Source of the DNA: an uncultured Collinsella sp. | GTDB lineage: Bacteria > Actinomycetota > Coriobacteriia > Coriobacteriales > Coriobacteriaceae | Direction: 5' to 3' | Length of the DNA stretch: 64,000 nt | Assembly: GCA_937989875.1 (NCBI GenBank) | Contig: CALKBO010000035.1 | Coordinates: 18,235 to 82,234, forward strand | Shown here: in pieces, positions 39,616-48,792 of the stretch | Layout: each line of letters starts with the position of its first letter | Numbering within the stretch: the stretch's first letter is position 1 | The notes under the pieces: model-generated | Database searches by the model: none | The model's input: only the letters and a program-made list of their open reading frames with translations | What the model was told of the DNA's origin: nothing | Position numbers and translations under genes: made by a program

Positions 39616-40494
39616 ATGAACAAGCCGAGTGTTTCTGCCGGCGTCGTTGCCGGCGTTGCTCTGGGAGCCGCGGCGCTTGGTGCGGCCGCTGTCGCTGTTC
39701 GTGCTGCCTGTCTGCAGGTTGCGCGAACCCGCAATGGGTTGGCGCGTGTGAAACGCGTGCACGACGAGGGCGGCGACGAAGTCCGCGTATTGGTGCAAGG
39801 CGGCGTCTACCAAAGCGCGAGTTACGTTGGCGAGCGCTGGGCGGAGCCCGTCTTTGCGTACTATCGCGCGTTTGACGACGTGTTTGAGGCCGAGGATGCG
39901 ATGCGCGACGCTTATGGTCACGGTATCGACCGCATGCTTATGCTGGGCGGCGGCGGGTTTGCCTATCCTAAATTCGCCCTGATGTCGCACGAGGGCTTGC
40001 GCATGGACGTCATCGAGTATGACGGAGAGATTACGCGCCTGGCGCGCCGCTGGTTCTACCTAGACGAGCTGGAACGCGCGGCGGGCGATCGCCTGCGGGT
40101 GATAACCGCTGAGGCTCGCTCGTATCTGGGTGTGACGAGCGTGGGCCATCGTCGCTATGACGCGGTCGTGAGCGATTGCTTTGGCGGTGCCGAGCCCGTA
40201 CGCGAGTTGGCGACGGTTGAGGCGTTGCGTTTAGTGCGGGGCAGCCTAAATGTTGGTGGTGTCTACGTCGCCAATATCGTGAGTGCAAACGAGGGGAGCG
40301 ATGTGACGTTCCTGCGCGACTGCGCTACCACGGCACTCGAGGTATTCGCCTATGCCTGGGTGGTCCCGTGCGGCGATGCGAAGTTCGGCGGCGAGGAGAA
40401 CTACCTGCTCATCGCCAGTGACGGCGACTATGCCTTTGCCGAAGCCGTGACCTTCGACACCGACTTCCTCGGCACCGTCCTTCACGACAAATAA
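39616..40494 (+). CDS. Spermidine-synthase-like protein with N-terminal membrane anchor
   Basis: The 292-residue product has an N-terminal Ala/Gly/Val-rich membrane helix (residues 8-30) and then a spermidine synthase/methyltransferase fold. MLMLGGGGFAYPKFAL is the nucleotide-binding loop, VIEYDGEITRLARRWF the following strand and helix, and DAVVSDCFGG the later acidic site. Such membrane-anchored forms often do not make polyamines, so the substrate is open. Its ATG follows the elp3 stop with no gap, and AAAAGGAG lies inside elp3, so the two are cotranscribed. The pairing suggests, but does not prove, a link to tRNA modification. Confidence 0.75.
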   Translation: MNKPSVSAGVVAGVALGAAALGAAAVAVRAACLQVARTRNGLARVKRVHDEGGDEVRVLVQGGVYQSASYVGERWAEPVFAYYRAFDDVFEAEDAMRDAYGHGIDRMLMLGGGGFAYPKFALMSHEGLRMDVIEYDGEITRLARRWFYLDELERAAGDRLRVITAEARSYLGVTSVGHRRYDAVVSDCFGGAEPVRELATVEALRLVRGSLNVGGVYVANIVSANEGSDVTFLRDCATTALEVFAYAWVVPCGDAKFGGEENYLLIASDGDYAFAEAVTFDTDFLGTVLHDK

Positions 40495-40520
40495 GTCTCC
40501 CCGTCCCAAAAAGACTGGTC

Positions 40521-42965
40521 TTAGGTGTGGTCGCGCCAGCCGAGAACGCGCTGCTTCATGCCTTCGATGTCGAGCACGCCTTCGGCAAAGCCTTTGCGCA
40601 CGAGCTTTTCTGGAACGAATTCGTCGTACCGATCAAAGTAAGGCACCTCGCCGGGATAGACGAGGTCGATGGGGTCGAAGTCTTTCTCGGCTTCGGCGGC
40701 GAGCACTTCAAAGAACGTCTCCTCGTCGGCCTTCATCTTGAACTGTATAAAGTACGGACGTGACGGGTCGAGTCCGCGAAGGCCCAGCTCCGCGGCACAC
40801 TTAATCTTGAGCATGCGCTCGAGTGCCAAAAAGGCGTAGCTGCCCAACCAGGGGAAGAGCACCCAGGTGTCGCCACCCAGGTTGATGAGCGGCTTAGTTC
40901 CCGCGCCCGAAATCTCGGCGGTATGACGAGCCTGCGCCAAGCGAGCCCGTGCGTTATCCATGAGGTACGGATATGTCGCGTGCTCGTTGAGCGTCTTGCG
41001 CATGCGCTCGAGTACGTGTGTATTGATGTCACCGGGGCAGTCGCCAAAGTAGGCCGGCACACGACCCTTGACCTGCGTGGCAAAGACGGTGTGGCGCTTC
41101 CAGTCCACTTCCTCGACAATCCAGCAGTGTCCGGCGATGGCGATGCGCTCACCGGGCGGTGGCGGGTTGACGATCGTGCCCAATTCGGCCGACTCGCTAC
41201 GAACGGTGAACTCCTCGTTTTCCTGGAATACGGCGTAGAACTTAAAGTTGTTGATGATGCGCTCGCCCGCGAGACCCACGATGAGTCCGCCGCCCTCGGT
41301 GACCTGGATATGGTCGATCTTAATGAGGTGACGCAGCAATACGCGATAGTCATCGGCCGAGATGCGATGGAAATAGCTGAGTGTGAGCACGCGCTGGGCA
41401 AGCTCTGCTGGCGTGAGCTCGCCGGTGCTGGCAAGCGTCGACATAGTCTGGTGGTAGAGTAGACTGTAGGGGAGTCGATCGAGCTCGGGCGGCTCGACCC
41501 ACTTTTCCTCGCGATAGAGTTGTACGAGCGCAATGCCCTGCAGGAGCTTCCACGGAATGGTCTCGGGCATCATCGTGCGCGGCTCGGGCTCTTCCTCGCG
41601 CATGACAAACCACATTTCGGGCGGAAGGTCGCGGCGTCCCGTGCGGCCCATTCGCTGCAAAAAGGAACTGACGGTAAACGGCGCGTCGATCTGGAAGGCG
41701 CGCTCCAGGCGGCCGATATCGATACCGAGCTCCAGCGTAGAGGTGGTGACGGTTGTCTGCGCCTGCTCCTCGTCGCGCATGAGCTCCTCGGCCGTCTCGC
41801 GCAGCGATGCCGAAAGATTGCCGTGATGGATGAGAAAGCGGTCGGGCTCGTGTCGACTTTCGCAGTAGCTGCGCAGCATGGAGCACACGGCCTCTGCCTC
41901 CTCGCGCGAGTTGGCAAAGACCAGGCACTTGCGGCCGCGCGTATGCTCAAAGATATAGCCCATACCGGGGTCGGCGTTGTCGGGCGCCGTGTCGGTGGGG
42001 TTGAGAAGCGCCTGTTCGGGTGCTCGGGGGATGTCGACTTCGCCCTCGGGGGCCGACGAAGTGCGGCGATCCCTGGAGGTAGCCTTGTCCCGTGCCCGCT
42101 CACGACGTTGACGTCGCTCCTCTTGTGTGAGCTGTCCGCTGTGACGCATGTCTTGGGCGCCGGCGGGCAGTGCCGCGGGTGCCGCTGCCTCAATGCGCTC
42201 GCACGCAAGCACTTCGGCCTCTTGAGGGCCCGTGCTCTCGAATCCTCGTTGCTGCGCCTGGGGACCCGAGTTGTAGAAGTGCTCCATGGAGATACGCCAC
42301 ACGCGGCGCGGTTCCTCAAAACGGGGGATAACGCAGTCTCGTCCCGTTCCCTGCGACAGGAAGGCACCCGTGCGTTCCGGGTCCCCGATGGTGGCCGAAA
42401 GACCAATGCGGCGGGGCTGCACGCCTGCCATGCGCGAGAGGCGCTCGATAAGACAGAGCGTCTGCCCGCCGCGGTCGCCGCGCATGAGCGAATGAACCTC
42501 GTCGATGACGACGTAGCGCAGGTCGCAAAACATGCGCGGGATCGCCATGTGCTTATGGATCAGGAGCGCCTCGAGCGATTCGGGCGTAATCTGAAGGATA
42601 CCACCCGGCTTTTTGATGAGTTTGGCCTTGTGTGATTGCGAGACATCGCCATGCCAGTGCCAGACGGGGATATCGGCTTCTTCGCACAGGTCGTTGAGGC
42701 GGACGAATTGGTCGTTGATGAGCGCCTTGAGGGGGCCAATGTAGAGGGCGCCCACGCTTGCGGGTGGGTTCTCCCAAAACTCGGTCAGGATGGGAAAGAA
42801 GGCTGCCTCGGTTTTGCCGGAAGCCGTGGATGCCGTCAGGAGCACATTGTCCTGCGAGTTAAAGATGGCATCTGCCGCCGCAACCTGGATGGAGCGCAGG
42901 CTCTCCCAATCGTGGGAGTAGATGAAGTCTTGGATAAACGGGGCGTAGCGGTCAAAGGCGTTCAC
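40521..42965 (-). CDS. Lhr-like DEAD/DEAH helicase of the TerB-DUF2791 operon
   Basis: The 814-residue SF2 helicase resembles the core of Lhr rather than full-length Lhr (about 1,500 residues). TASTASGKTEAAFFP (motif I) is near residue 45, then YIGPLKALINDQF, DEVHS (motif II), GLSATIGDPE (motif III), TSTLELGIDIG, and QRMGRTGRR (motif VI). A 140-residue polar insert, rich in Gln and Arg, splits the two RecA domains. The C-terminus has the winged-helix and beta-barrel parts typical of Lhr. The GTG at 42965 follows AAAGGAGG. It is the third gene of an operon with a DUF2791 ATPase and a TerB-domain protein, comparable to the BrxH helicases of BREX loci. Confidence 0.85.
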   Translation of the reverse strand: MNAFDRYAPFIQDFIYSHDWESLRSIQVAAADAIFNSQDNVLLTASTASGKTEAAFFPILTEFWENPPASVGALYIGPLKALINDQFVRLNDLCEEADIPVWHWHGDVSQSHKAKLIKKPGGILQITPESLEALLIHKHMAIPRMFCDLRYVVIDEVHSLMRGDRGGQTLCLIERLSRMAGVQPRRIGLSATIGDPERTGAFLSQGTGRDCVIPRFEEPRRVWRISMEHFYNSGPQAQQRGFESTGPQEAEVLACERIEAAAPAALPAGAQDMRHSGQLTQEERRQRRERARDKATSRDRRTSSAPEGEVDIPRAPEQALLNPTDTAPDNADPGMGYIFEHTRGRKCLVFANSREEAEAVCSMLRSYCESRHEPDRFLIHHGNLSASLRETAEELMRDEEQAQTTVTTSTLELGIDIGRLERAFQIDAPFTVSSFLQRMGRTGRRDLPPEMWFVMREEEPEPRTMMPETIPWKLLQGIALVQLYREEKWVEPPELDRLPYSLLYHQTMSTLASTGELTPAELAQRVLTLSYFHRISADDYRVLLRHLIKIDHIQVTEGGGLIVGLAGERIINNFKFYAVFQENEEFTVRSESAELGTIVNPPPPGERIAIAGHCWIVEEVDWKRHTVFATQVKGRVPAYFGDCPGDINTHVLERMRKTLNEHATYPYLMDNARARLAQARHTAEISGAGTKPLINLGGDTWVLFPWLGSYAFLALERMLKIKCAAELGLRGLDPSRPYFIQFKMKADEETFFEVLAAEAEKDFDPIDLVYPGEVPYFDRYDEFVPEKLVRKGFAEGVLDIEGMKQRVLGWRDHT

Positions 42966-43047
42966 GAGGCCTCCTTTCAAAAGCGAATCTCTCAACGCGG
43001 CGGGCAGTGGCTTGCTGCATTACCGCTTCAACGTTTGCCCAGATAAA

Positions 43048-43082
43048 ACCTACCAAAATAAACCTGTCCCTTTTTGGTAGGT
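43048..43082. repeat. Palindromic element with GGGACAGG core (element 2)
   Basis: Perfect 11-bp arms ACCTACCAAAA (43048-43058) and TTTTGGTAGGT (43072-43082) enclose a 13-nt loop that reads AGGGACAGGTTTA on the minus strand. It lies between the ATPase stop and the helicase start. Element 1 is at 28938-28972. A weaker candidate is AGTCT-N13-AGACT at 40494-40516, with GGGACGGG in the loop. Confidence 0.65.
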
Positions 43083-44386
43083 TAGATGGTGAACTCGGCG
43101 AAGTTGCGGTCGCCGCCTGCGGTATCGGTGTCGCCTGTTGCTGCCGCCGGCACCAGCGCGTCGCCGCCGACGCTTTGCAGCAGCTCGGCTACGTTGGCGT
43201 CGGGGTTCTGGCATAGGATGTCGAGCAGCTCGATAAAGTCACGAATGACTTCACGCGGCGTCAGATGTGTGTCGGCTCCCACACGACCGAACTCGATCTT
43301 GAGAAAGTCCACCAAGTCGTTCTCGGTAAGCGTGGGCGTCCAGCCAAAGTATCCGGCATGGATCTGCATGAGTTTTTCGATCAGCACCAGCAGCTCCTCG
43401 TAGGTGAGTGGCTGCAGGCGGATGATGGGCGCGAGCATGTCCTTAAGGTCCTCGCGTGCAAAGCGGCCTTGAGCGAGTCGGCTGCGCAGGGCCTCGTAGG
43501 AGAACACGCCACGGCGGCGGTCTTCGATGGAGGTTGGCGTGCCGCCCATGATCATGCCCAGGTACTGCGCCTTGCCCTGGAGCGTGTCGTTGTACATGGT
43601 CAGGATCTTCTCGTAGTTGTATTGGCGTGTGATGGCGTTGGGAATCTTATACAGATTCACGAGCTCGTCGATGAGCACCAGCATACCCTTGTAGCCGCTG
43701 CAGACCAAAAAGCGCGCAATGAGCTTAACGTAGTCGTACCAGTCGTCATCGCTGATGATGGTCGAGGAGCCCAGCTCGGCGCGAGCCTCGCTCTTGGTAC
43801 GGTATTCGCCGCGGATCCATTTGGTCACGCGGCTCATGGCTTCCTCGTCGCCCTCGGATGCGGCCGTGCGATAGCGGCGAAGCATGCGGGTGAAGTCGAA
43901 GCCGTGGACCATCTCCTCGAGCGGGGCCAGTTGGGCATTGACGACCGACTCGTCGACGTCGGCACACGAGGCAACCCAGCGATCCAGAATAAGGTTGAGC
44001 GCACCGCCCTCGGGGCGCGTCTTGGTCGATATATTGCGTATGAGCTCGCGGTAGGTGGCAAGGCCCTGCCCCTGCCCGCCCTGCAGACGGCGCTCGGGGG
44101 ATAAGTCTGCATCGGCGACGACGAATCCCTCGCCCATGGCATGCGTTCGGATGGTTTGGAGCAAAAAGCTCTTGCCGGCGCCGTAGCGACCGACCAGAAA
44201 GCGGAAGCTTGCGCCGCCGTCGGCGATGAGACTCAAATCGGTGAGCAGGGCGCGAATCTCGACCTCGCGTCCCACGGTGATATAGGGAAGGCCGATGCGC
44301 GGGACCACGCCGCCCTTGAGCGAGTTGAGAATGACGGCAGCGACGCGCTTGGGCACGCGGGGTGCTGCGGGTGCGGTATCACTCAT
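43082..44386 (-). CDS. DUF2791 (BrxD-like) P-loop ATPase
   Basis: The 434-residue ATPase has GRYGAGKSFLL (Walker A) near residue 67 and GMLVLIDELVNLY (Walker B) near 225. A GGTPTSIEDRRRGVFSYEALRSRL block follows, which is typical of the DUF2791 family called BrxD in type 2 BREX loci. The N-terminal VGREVEIRALLTDL is also typical. Such ATPases are thought to act on DNA with helicase partners. The ATG at 44386 lies 8 nt inside the end of the upstream TerB gene, indicating translational coupling. A REP-like hairpin separates it from the helicase gene. Confidence 0.85.
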   Translation of the reverse strand: MSDTAPAAPRVPKRVAAVILNSLKGGVVPRIGLPYITVGREVEIRALLTDLSLIADGGASFRFLVGRYGAGKSFLLQTIRTHAMGEGFVVADADLSPERRLQGGQGQGLATYRELIRNISTKTRPEGGALNLILDRWVASCADVDESVVNAQLAPLEEMVHGFDFTRMLRRYRTAASEGDEEAMSRVTKWIRGEYRTKSEARAELGSSTIISDDDWYDYVKLIARFLVCSGYKGMLVLIDELVNLYKIPNAITRQYNYEKILTMYNDTLQGKAQYLGMIMGGTPTSIEDRRRGVFSYEALRSRLAQGRFAREDLKDMLAPIIRLQPLTYEELLVLIEKLMQIHAGYFGWTPTLTENDLVDFLKIEFGRVGADTHLTPREVIRDFIELLDILCQNPDANVAELLQSVGGDALVPAAATGDTDTAGGDRNFAEFTI

Positions 44387-46139
44387 GGTCTAGGTATCCT
44401 CTCACGTCTGCTTCGTAGTCCTCGATAATTTGCGGTCCTGCCGCGCCAAATTCAATGACGGTGTCACCCACCAGGTCAAAGAGCGCCTCGTTGATGGTAT
44501 CGACGAGCATGTCCTCGCTCTGCCCCGATTGCACTACCGCCGATTCCGCCTGTACTGCGTTGTGCTCGAGCAGTGCGCTGAGATAGGCGTTTGCGGCAGG
44601 CGCGAGTTCGTTCGTGGCGTCAGCGGGCGCTGCCGCTGCGAACGCGGGCGTCGGCGCGAGAAGCGGTGCCACGACACCAAACTGTTCGGTGGATATGGTC
44701 GGCTCGTCGGCCTCGTCCTGCCGAATGGGTGCCGCGACCGCCTCGACCGTCGCGTCGGCTACGGGCTCGGCTTCCGGTTGCCCAGAGTCCGCTGCCTCGG
44801 CTTCTGCGGACGCGCCGTCCTCGCGTTCCTCGTCGATCAAAAGCGCTTCGCGCGTTTGCGCAGCGGCGCTCCGAATGTGCCCCAGCTGACTCAGATCGAT
44901 ATCGATCTTGACAGGCTGGTGTGCAGCGTCCCACGAAAGCCATGCCACAATCTCGTCATCGATAATCTTGGCCAGATATTTGGGGACCTTTTCTTCCTTA
45001 AGGGGATGGGCGGGGTCCAGCGCCAGGCGCAGGCGTTGGTCGCAGGCGCGCATCATTTCACCGAGCTTGCTGCTCTTTTGCCTACTACCGTGGATACGCA
45101 TGCATTCCCAAAAGCCGTTTTGGCAACGGTAGATATGGATAGGATCCAGGCGGTATTCGCAGTCCTCGTGGCGCTCGGGCGCAAAGAATACGGCCGAGGC
45201 AAACATGGTGTAGGGCATGGCCGTCTCCTCCCCAAACAAGCTCGCTACGATGCCGGTCTTTCGGTGCGTGTCATAGTAGCGCGCCATGCGGACATACACG
45301 GCGCATGCCACGTGGCGCAGATCGCGGTGGTGACTGCGGTCGAGCCGCGAGTTACTTAGGTTGTACGTGGAGAGGGCGTTGATGGCGGCTATGAGTCGCT
45401 CCTCGCGCACCTCATCGGGCGGAAGGGGGAGCGTGGGCTCGGAGGTTTTGCGACGCTTGGGGGTCTGGCCGGACGGTGCCGGTGCTGGTACAAGGTCTCG
45501 TGCCGCGCGTCGCAGCTCGATAAGGGCGTTATCGAACATGACGGTTTTAGAGTCGCGAAGCAGCTTGGGGTCGAGCCCATGGAATACGGCGTAATCCTGC
45601 AACCACACGCGTGCAAACCGATCGATGCCGGGCTCGAAGGCGCGATAGGCATCCCAAAAAGCCTTGATCTTGTTAAAACCATCGAGCGGGTCATCTACGC
45701 CAATGCCGCAAATCAGCTCATAGAGATACAGAAAGGCAAAGGACGTAGGCGTTTCCTCGACAGTTCCGCGGCGCACTTGGGCGCGCCAGGTAAAATAGCC
45801 GCGCAGCTGCCGATCGCTCATGGCGTTGTAGGTGGGAAAGTACGACTTAAAGGTGCCGTTGTAGGGGCAGTCGTCTTCAAAGTCGGCCATCAGCAGGCCT
45901 TGGCGGTAGAAAAGCTCGGCTTCCGAAAGCCAACGGCCCGCGCCGCCCTTGGGGTCATCCTGCCAGCGCGATATCTCGCGCATTTTACGGTACTGATCGG
46001 GGAGGAAATTCTGCATCTGTCGGCCGGTTTTGAGAATCGGCTCGTCTGCGTAGACTTCGTTTGAGAAGCGGGCGGACTGATGGGTCCGGGCCTCGGCCAT
46101 AATGCGCTCGATGAGCATCTTGATGTCCTGGTCGGCCAC
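44379..46139 (-). CDS. TerB_N / TerB_C domain protein
   Basis: The 586-residue product matches a TerB-N domain in residues about 40-200: RWLSEAELFYRQGLLMADFEDDCPYNG, then FPTYNAMSDRQLRGYFTWRAQVRRG and FAFLYLYELI. A middle region holds a DRSHHRDL segment and further helices, and a low-complexity acidic stretch leads to a C-terminal TerB-C-like end (AYLSALLEHNAVQAE, then VDTINEALFDLVGDTVIEF). Aravind and colleagues linked TerB-N/TerB-C proteins with helicases and ATPases in predicted DNA-processing or stress modules. The GTG at 46139 follows GAGGAGGAG. It is first in the three-gene operon. Confidence 0.8.
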   Translation of the reverse strand: MADQDIKMLIERIMAEARTHQSARFSNEVYADEPILKTGRQMQNFLPDQYRKMREISRWQDDPKGGAGRWLSEAELFYRQGLLMADFEDDCPYNGTFKSYFPTYNAMSDRQLRGYFTWRAQVRRGTVEETPTSFAFLYLYELICGIGVDDPLDGFNKIKAFWDAYRAFEPGIDRFARVWLQDYAVFHGLDPKLLRDSKTVMFDNALIELRRAARDLVPAPAPSGQTPKRRKTSEPTLPLPPDEVREERLIAAINALSTYNLSNSRLDRSHHRDLRHVACAVYVRMARYYDTHRKTGIVASLFGEETAMPYTMFASAVFFAPERHEDCEYRLDPIHIYRCQNGFWECMRIHGSRQKSSKLGEMMRACDQRLRLALDPAHPLKEEKVPKYLAKIIDDEIVAWLSWDAAHQPVKIDIDLSQLGHIRSAAAQTREALLIDEEREDGASAEAEAADSGQPEAEPVADATVEAVAAPIRQDEADEPTISTEQFGVVAPLLAPTPAFAAAAPADATNELAPAANAYLSALLEHNAVQAESAVVQSGQSEDMLVDTINEALFDLVGDTVIEFGAAGPQIIEDYEADVRGYLDHE

Positions 46140-46226
46140 CGCTCCTCCTCTCGAACGCAGCTACGGTGACCTCATATCATAGCACAGCATCAAACAGATG
46201 TTCGAGATACCGCTGCGTTGATAGAT

Positions 46227-46943
46227 TTAGAACAGGAGGGCGTAGATGACGGCGATGACGACGGAGGGAAGCATATTGGCCGTGCGGAAGGTCTGAGGAC
46301 GGATGAGATTGACGCCGACGCAGAAGATGAGCATGGATCCTACGAGCGAAAGGCTGTTGAGGGCTGCTGTGGTCATGATGGGGGAGAGCGCGCCGGCAAA
46401 CAGCGTAATCGTCCCCTGGAACACGGCGACGGGCAGGGCGGAGAAAATACAGCCGCGTCCAAGCGAGGCCGTCATGGTGCAGACGATGATGCAGTCCAGC
46501 GCTCCCTTGAGGGCGAGCGTGGACCAGTCGCCGAGCAGGCCGTCTTGGATTGATCCCACGATAGCCATGGCACCGATGCAGACGGTGAGTGAAGCCGAGA
46601 CAAAAGCGTTGGTGAACTCGTTATCGTCCTCACTGCCAGTCTTGCGCTTGAGCCATTCGCCAAGGTTCTCGATGGCGGCTTCCAAGTTGACGGCCTCGCC
46701 GATGAGCGAGCCGAGGGCGAACGAGACAATGAGCATGGTGGTACCAGTGGTCGCCAGCGCCTCCCCATCGATAAGGAGCATCTTCTGCATGGTGCCGCCC
46801 AGGCCGATAAACAGGACGCACAGCCCCGATGCTTTCATGAGCGTGTCTTGGATGCGCGGTGTAATGAAGCGACCGCCCGCTAATCCCAAAAGACCGCCCG
46901 CAATCAAAAGCACAACGTTGATGATTGTTCCCAAGCCCGGCAT
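46227..46943 (-). CDS. DUF554 membrane protein
   Basis: The 238-residue protein has seven or more membrane helices and the DUF554 pattern. It starts GLGTIINVVLLIAGGLLGLAGG, followed by KASGLCVLFIGLGGTMQKML. LIVSFALGSLIGEAVNLEAAIENLG carries the family's most conserved acidic residues, and FVSASLTVCIGAMAIVGSIQDG follows. A transporter of small ions or metabolites is suspected for the family, without proof. The ATG at 46943 follows GGGAGGG; the longer open frame to 47012 lacks a ribosome site. It lies alone after the TerB operon promoter region. Confidence 0.85.
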   Translation of the reverse strand: MPGLGTIINVVLLIAGGLLGLAGGRFITPRIQDTLMKASGLCVLFIGLGGTMQKMLLIDGEALATTGTTMLIVSFALGSLIGEAVNLEAAIENLGEWLKRKTGSEDDNEFTNAFVSASLTVCIGAMAIVGSIQDGLLGDWSTLALKGALDCIIVCTMTASLGRGCIFSALPVAVFQGTITLFAGALSPIMTTAALNSLSLVGSMLIFCVGVNLIRPQTFRTANMLPSVVIAVIYALLF

Positions 46944-47061
46944 GAGCCCTCCCGTATTGATGCCAACGTGGCAATCGTAGCAGAGTGGAATGCGAGGTAC
47001 ATCGCGACTCATCTAATACGTTATATAAGTGGCATTAGCAACGACGCGCAGCATTTAAGCC

Positions 47062-48492
47062 TCAGGTGGTTGTCGGGACATAGGGATAGTATTCAAAGCG
47101 CAGTGTCATAAGCCGCTGTGGGGATTCAATAGCCGCGGCGATGATATTGGCATCGCGGGCACGATCAAACCCTTCGAGTTCGATCTGATACGAGACGTCT
47201 TGCATAATGTCCAGACGTCGCCAGGCCAGGAGTGTGTCGCCATCGAATTCCAAGGTCTTGCCTCCGTCTGGAGCAACGGCGTATAGACGCAGCTTGGCGG
47301 TGGTTGCAGGGTCGACAACTGTGACCTTTTTAATTTCGTTTCGAGTATTCTTGGCGCCCAACAAGGTGAGCAGTGTTGGGGCCACGACCTCGCCCGATGG
47401 CAAAAAGACGACTTCGATGGATTCAGGAAATGCGATGATAGCCGACTTGCGGACGGGCTGATTGGCGGCGGCAACTTCGATGTTCGCAGCGTCGATGACC
47501 TCTGTGTGGTCGAGCGCGGCAAGCACGCAGCAGTTACCTTCATCGATCTCTTGAGGATCAGCAAGCCCCAGACTGTCCGCGAGCTCGGGATCGTTTGGAT
47601 CGGCAGCGGGCTCATTCGGCGCTTCGAGAGAAGCTGGGACGCTGTTTGTCGGCGACGGCGTGTCGCCCGCACCTGCTTCTTTGTCCGCGCTCTCTTCTTG
47701 TATGGTTGCGTTGATGGGTCCGTCGTTTGGGGGGAGCGTCTTGGCGTCAAGCGCGGAGGGGAGAATTCCGATGGCTCCGGATCCGTTCCACTCCATTTCG
47801 AGAAGTGCCGGGTCGGCAAGAATACGTTGCCTGCTTTGCGCGTGGGAATCGATTTCAATAGGGCCTGCCTCTATCCCTCGTGTAAGGCTGAGTGATCCGG
47901 CTGGCTTCTCGAAATGAGCGTCTGTGTCTTTGGCGCTGACGGCGTAGAACAGCAGGGACGCTTCTCCCGCCGCGATGGCATCGGTGCCGGCTTTGGTCAG
48001 CCGCAACGATGCCGTGAATGAGAGGGTGGGCTGTGCATCGTCTGCATTCGCGGCGGCGCAGCCCAGACATATACCGCCTCCTTTCTCGAAAAACGTACCG
48101 TCGAAGGCGACCTTCGCTCCGTTCGCCGAGTCATCGACCGAAGCGATGTCGATGCGCAGCTCTAAATTGCATGAATCGCCATCCGCATCGAGCACAACCG
48201 AGCGCCACGTGCAGACGGCGCACCCCGCCTGGGAGCCGTTTGCCTTGTTCGAACGATTGATATCCACGACTATCGAGCCGTCCGTATTACGACGTAGGCA
48301 TCCCGAGGTCGAGATTGCGGCCTGTGCGATCGAAAAACGCTTGCACGCAATGGCGCTCGACGGATTTGGTGCGGAACTTAGGGCTGCTGGTAAGGAGTCT
48401 GCCATGACGGGAGTCGCCCAAGCGGCGACAGGCGTTCCGGTTGCGAGCGCGCCGCAGAGTGCGACGACGGGCAAAAGGTTCTTCGATGCCAT
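47062..48492 (-). CDS. Secreted protein of unknown function (last gene of surface operon)
   Basis: The 476-residue product starts with a signal peptide: MASKNLLPVVALCGALATGTPVAAWATPV. The mature part has several Cys pairs (CLRR, GCAVCTW, CLGCAAA, GNCCVL), a beta-rich first half with DGSIVVDINRSN, a Pro/Glu/Asp-rich linker near residues 265-310, and a C-terminal domain. There is no wall-sorting motif. I do not recognise a family. TAAGGAG precedes the ATG at 48492, 18 nt after the preceding gene. The operon context implies a cell-surface or secreted structural role. Confidence 0.7.
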   Translation of the reverse strand: MASKNLLPVVALCGALATGTPVAAWATPVMADSLPAALSSAPNPSSAIACKRFSIAQAAISTSGCLRRNTDGSIVVDINRSNKANGSQAGCAVCTWRSVVLDADGDSCNLELRIDIASVDDSANGAKVAFDGTFFEKGGGICLGCAAANADDAQPTLSFTASLRLTKAGTDAIAAGEASLLFYAVSAKDTDAHFEKPAGSLSLTRGIEAGPIEIDSHAQSRQRILADPALLEMEWNGSGAIGILPSALDAKTLPPNDGPINATIQEESADKEAGAGDTPSPTNSVPASLEAPNEPAADPNDPELADSLGLADPQEIDEGNCCVLAALDHTEVIDAANIEVAAANQPVRKSAIIAFPESIEVVFLPSGEVVAPTLLTLLGAKNTRNEIKKVTVVDPATTAKLRLYAVAPDGGKTLEFDGDTLLAWRRLDIMQDVSYQIELEGFDRARDANIIAAAIESPQRLMTLRFEYYPYVPTTT

Positions 48493-48510
48493 GGAGTCTC
48501 CTTAACTAAT

Positions 48511-48792
48511 TTAGTGCGGCCTGTCCGTGTTTTGTTTCTGGCTGCGTTTGATGTGCAGACCGAGGCCGGCGGTTCCCGCGCCTGCTGCTGTGGCGCCTGC
48601 TGCCAAGAGCCATCGTCTGTCGCCTGTCTGCGCCAGCGGTTCCTCGCGGTCGCCGCGGTCGAGCTCCGAGAGGTCGACCGTCACTTGCGTGGCGGCCTGC
48701 GCCTGTTCTTGCTGGGCAAAGGCCATGGCTGGCCCAAACGCTAGGATGCTGACGGCGGCGGCCAGGGCGACGGCCTTATGCCGTGTGCGCAC
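48511..48792 (-). CDS. Small LAxTG-anchored surface protein
   Basis: The 93-residue product has a signal peptide ending AMAFAQQ, a short 30-residue mature region, then LAQTGDRR, a hydrophobic segment and KRSQKQ. That is a complete sorting signal of the LAxTG type, like the two large surface proteins at 4038-7806. The GTG at 48792 lies inside the end of the preceding gene, so translation is coupled; a TTG at 48822 is an alternative. With so small an exposed part it may be a wall anchor or base subunit for another operon product (inference). Confidence 0.7.
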   Translation of the reverse strand: MRTRHKAVALAAAVSILAFGPAMAFAQQEQAQAATQVTVDLSELDRGDREEPLAQTGDRRWLLAAGATAAGAGTAGLGLHIKRSQKQNTDRPH

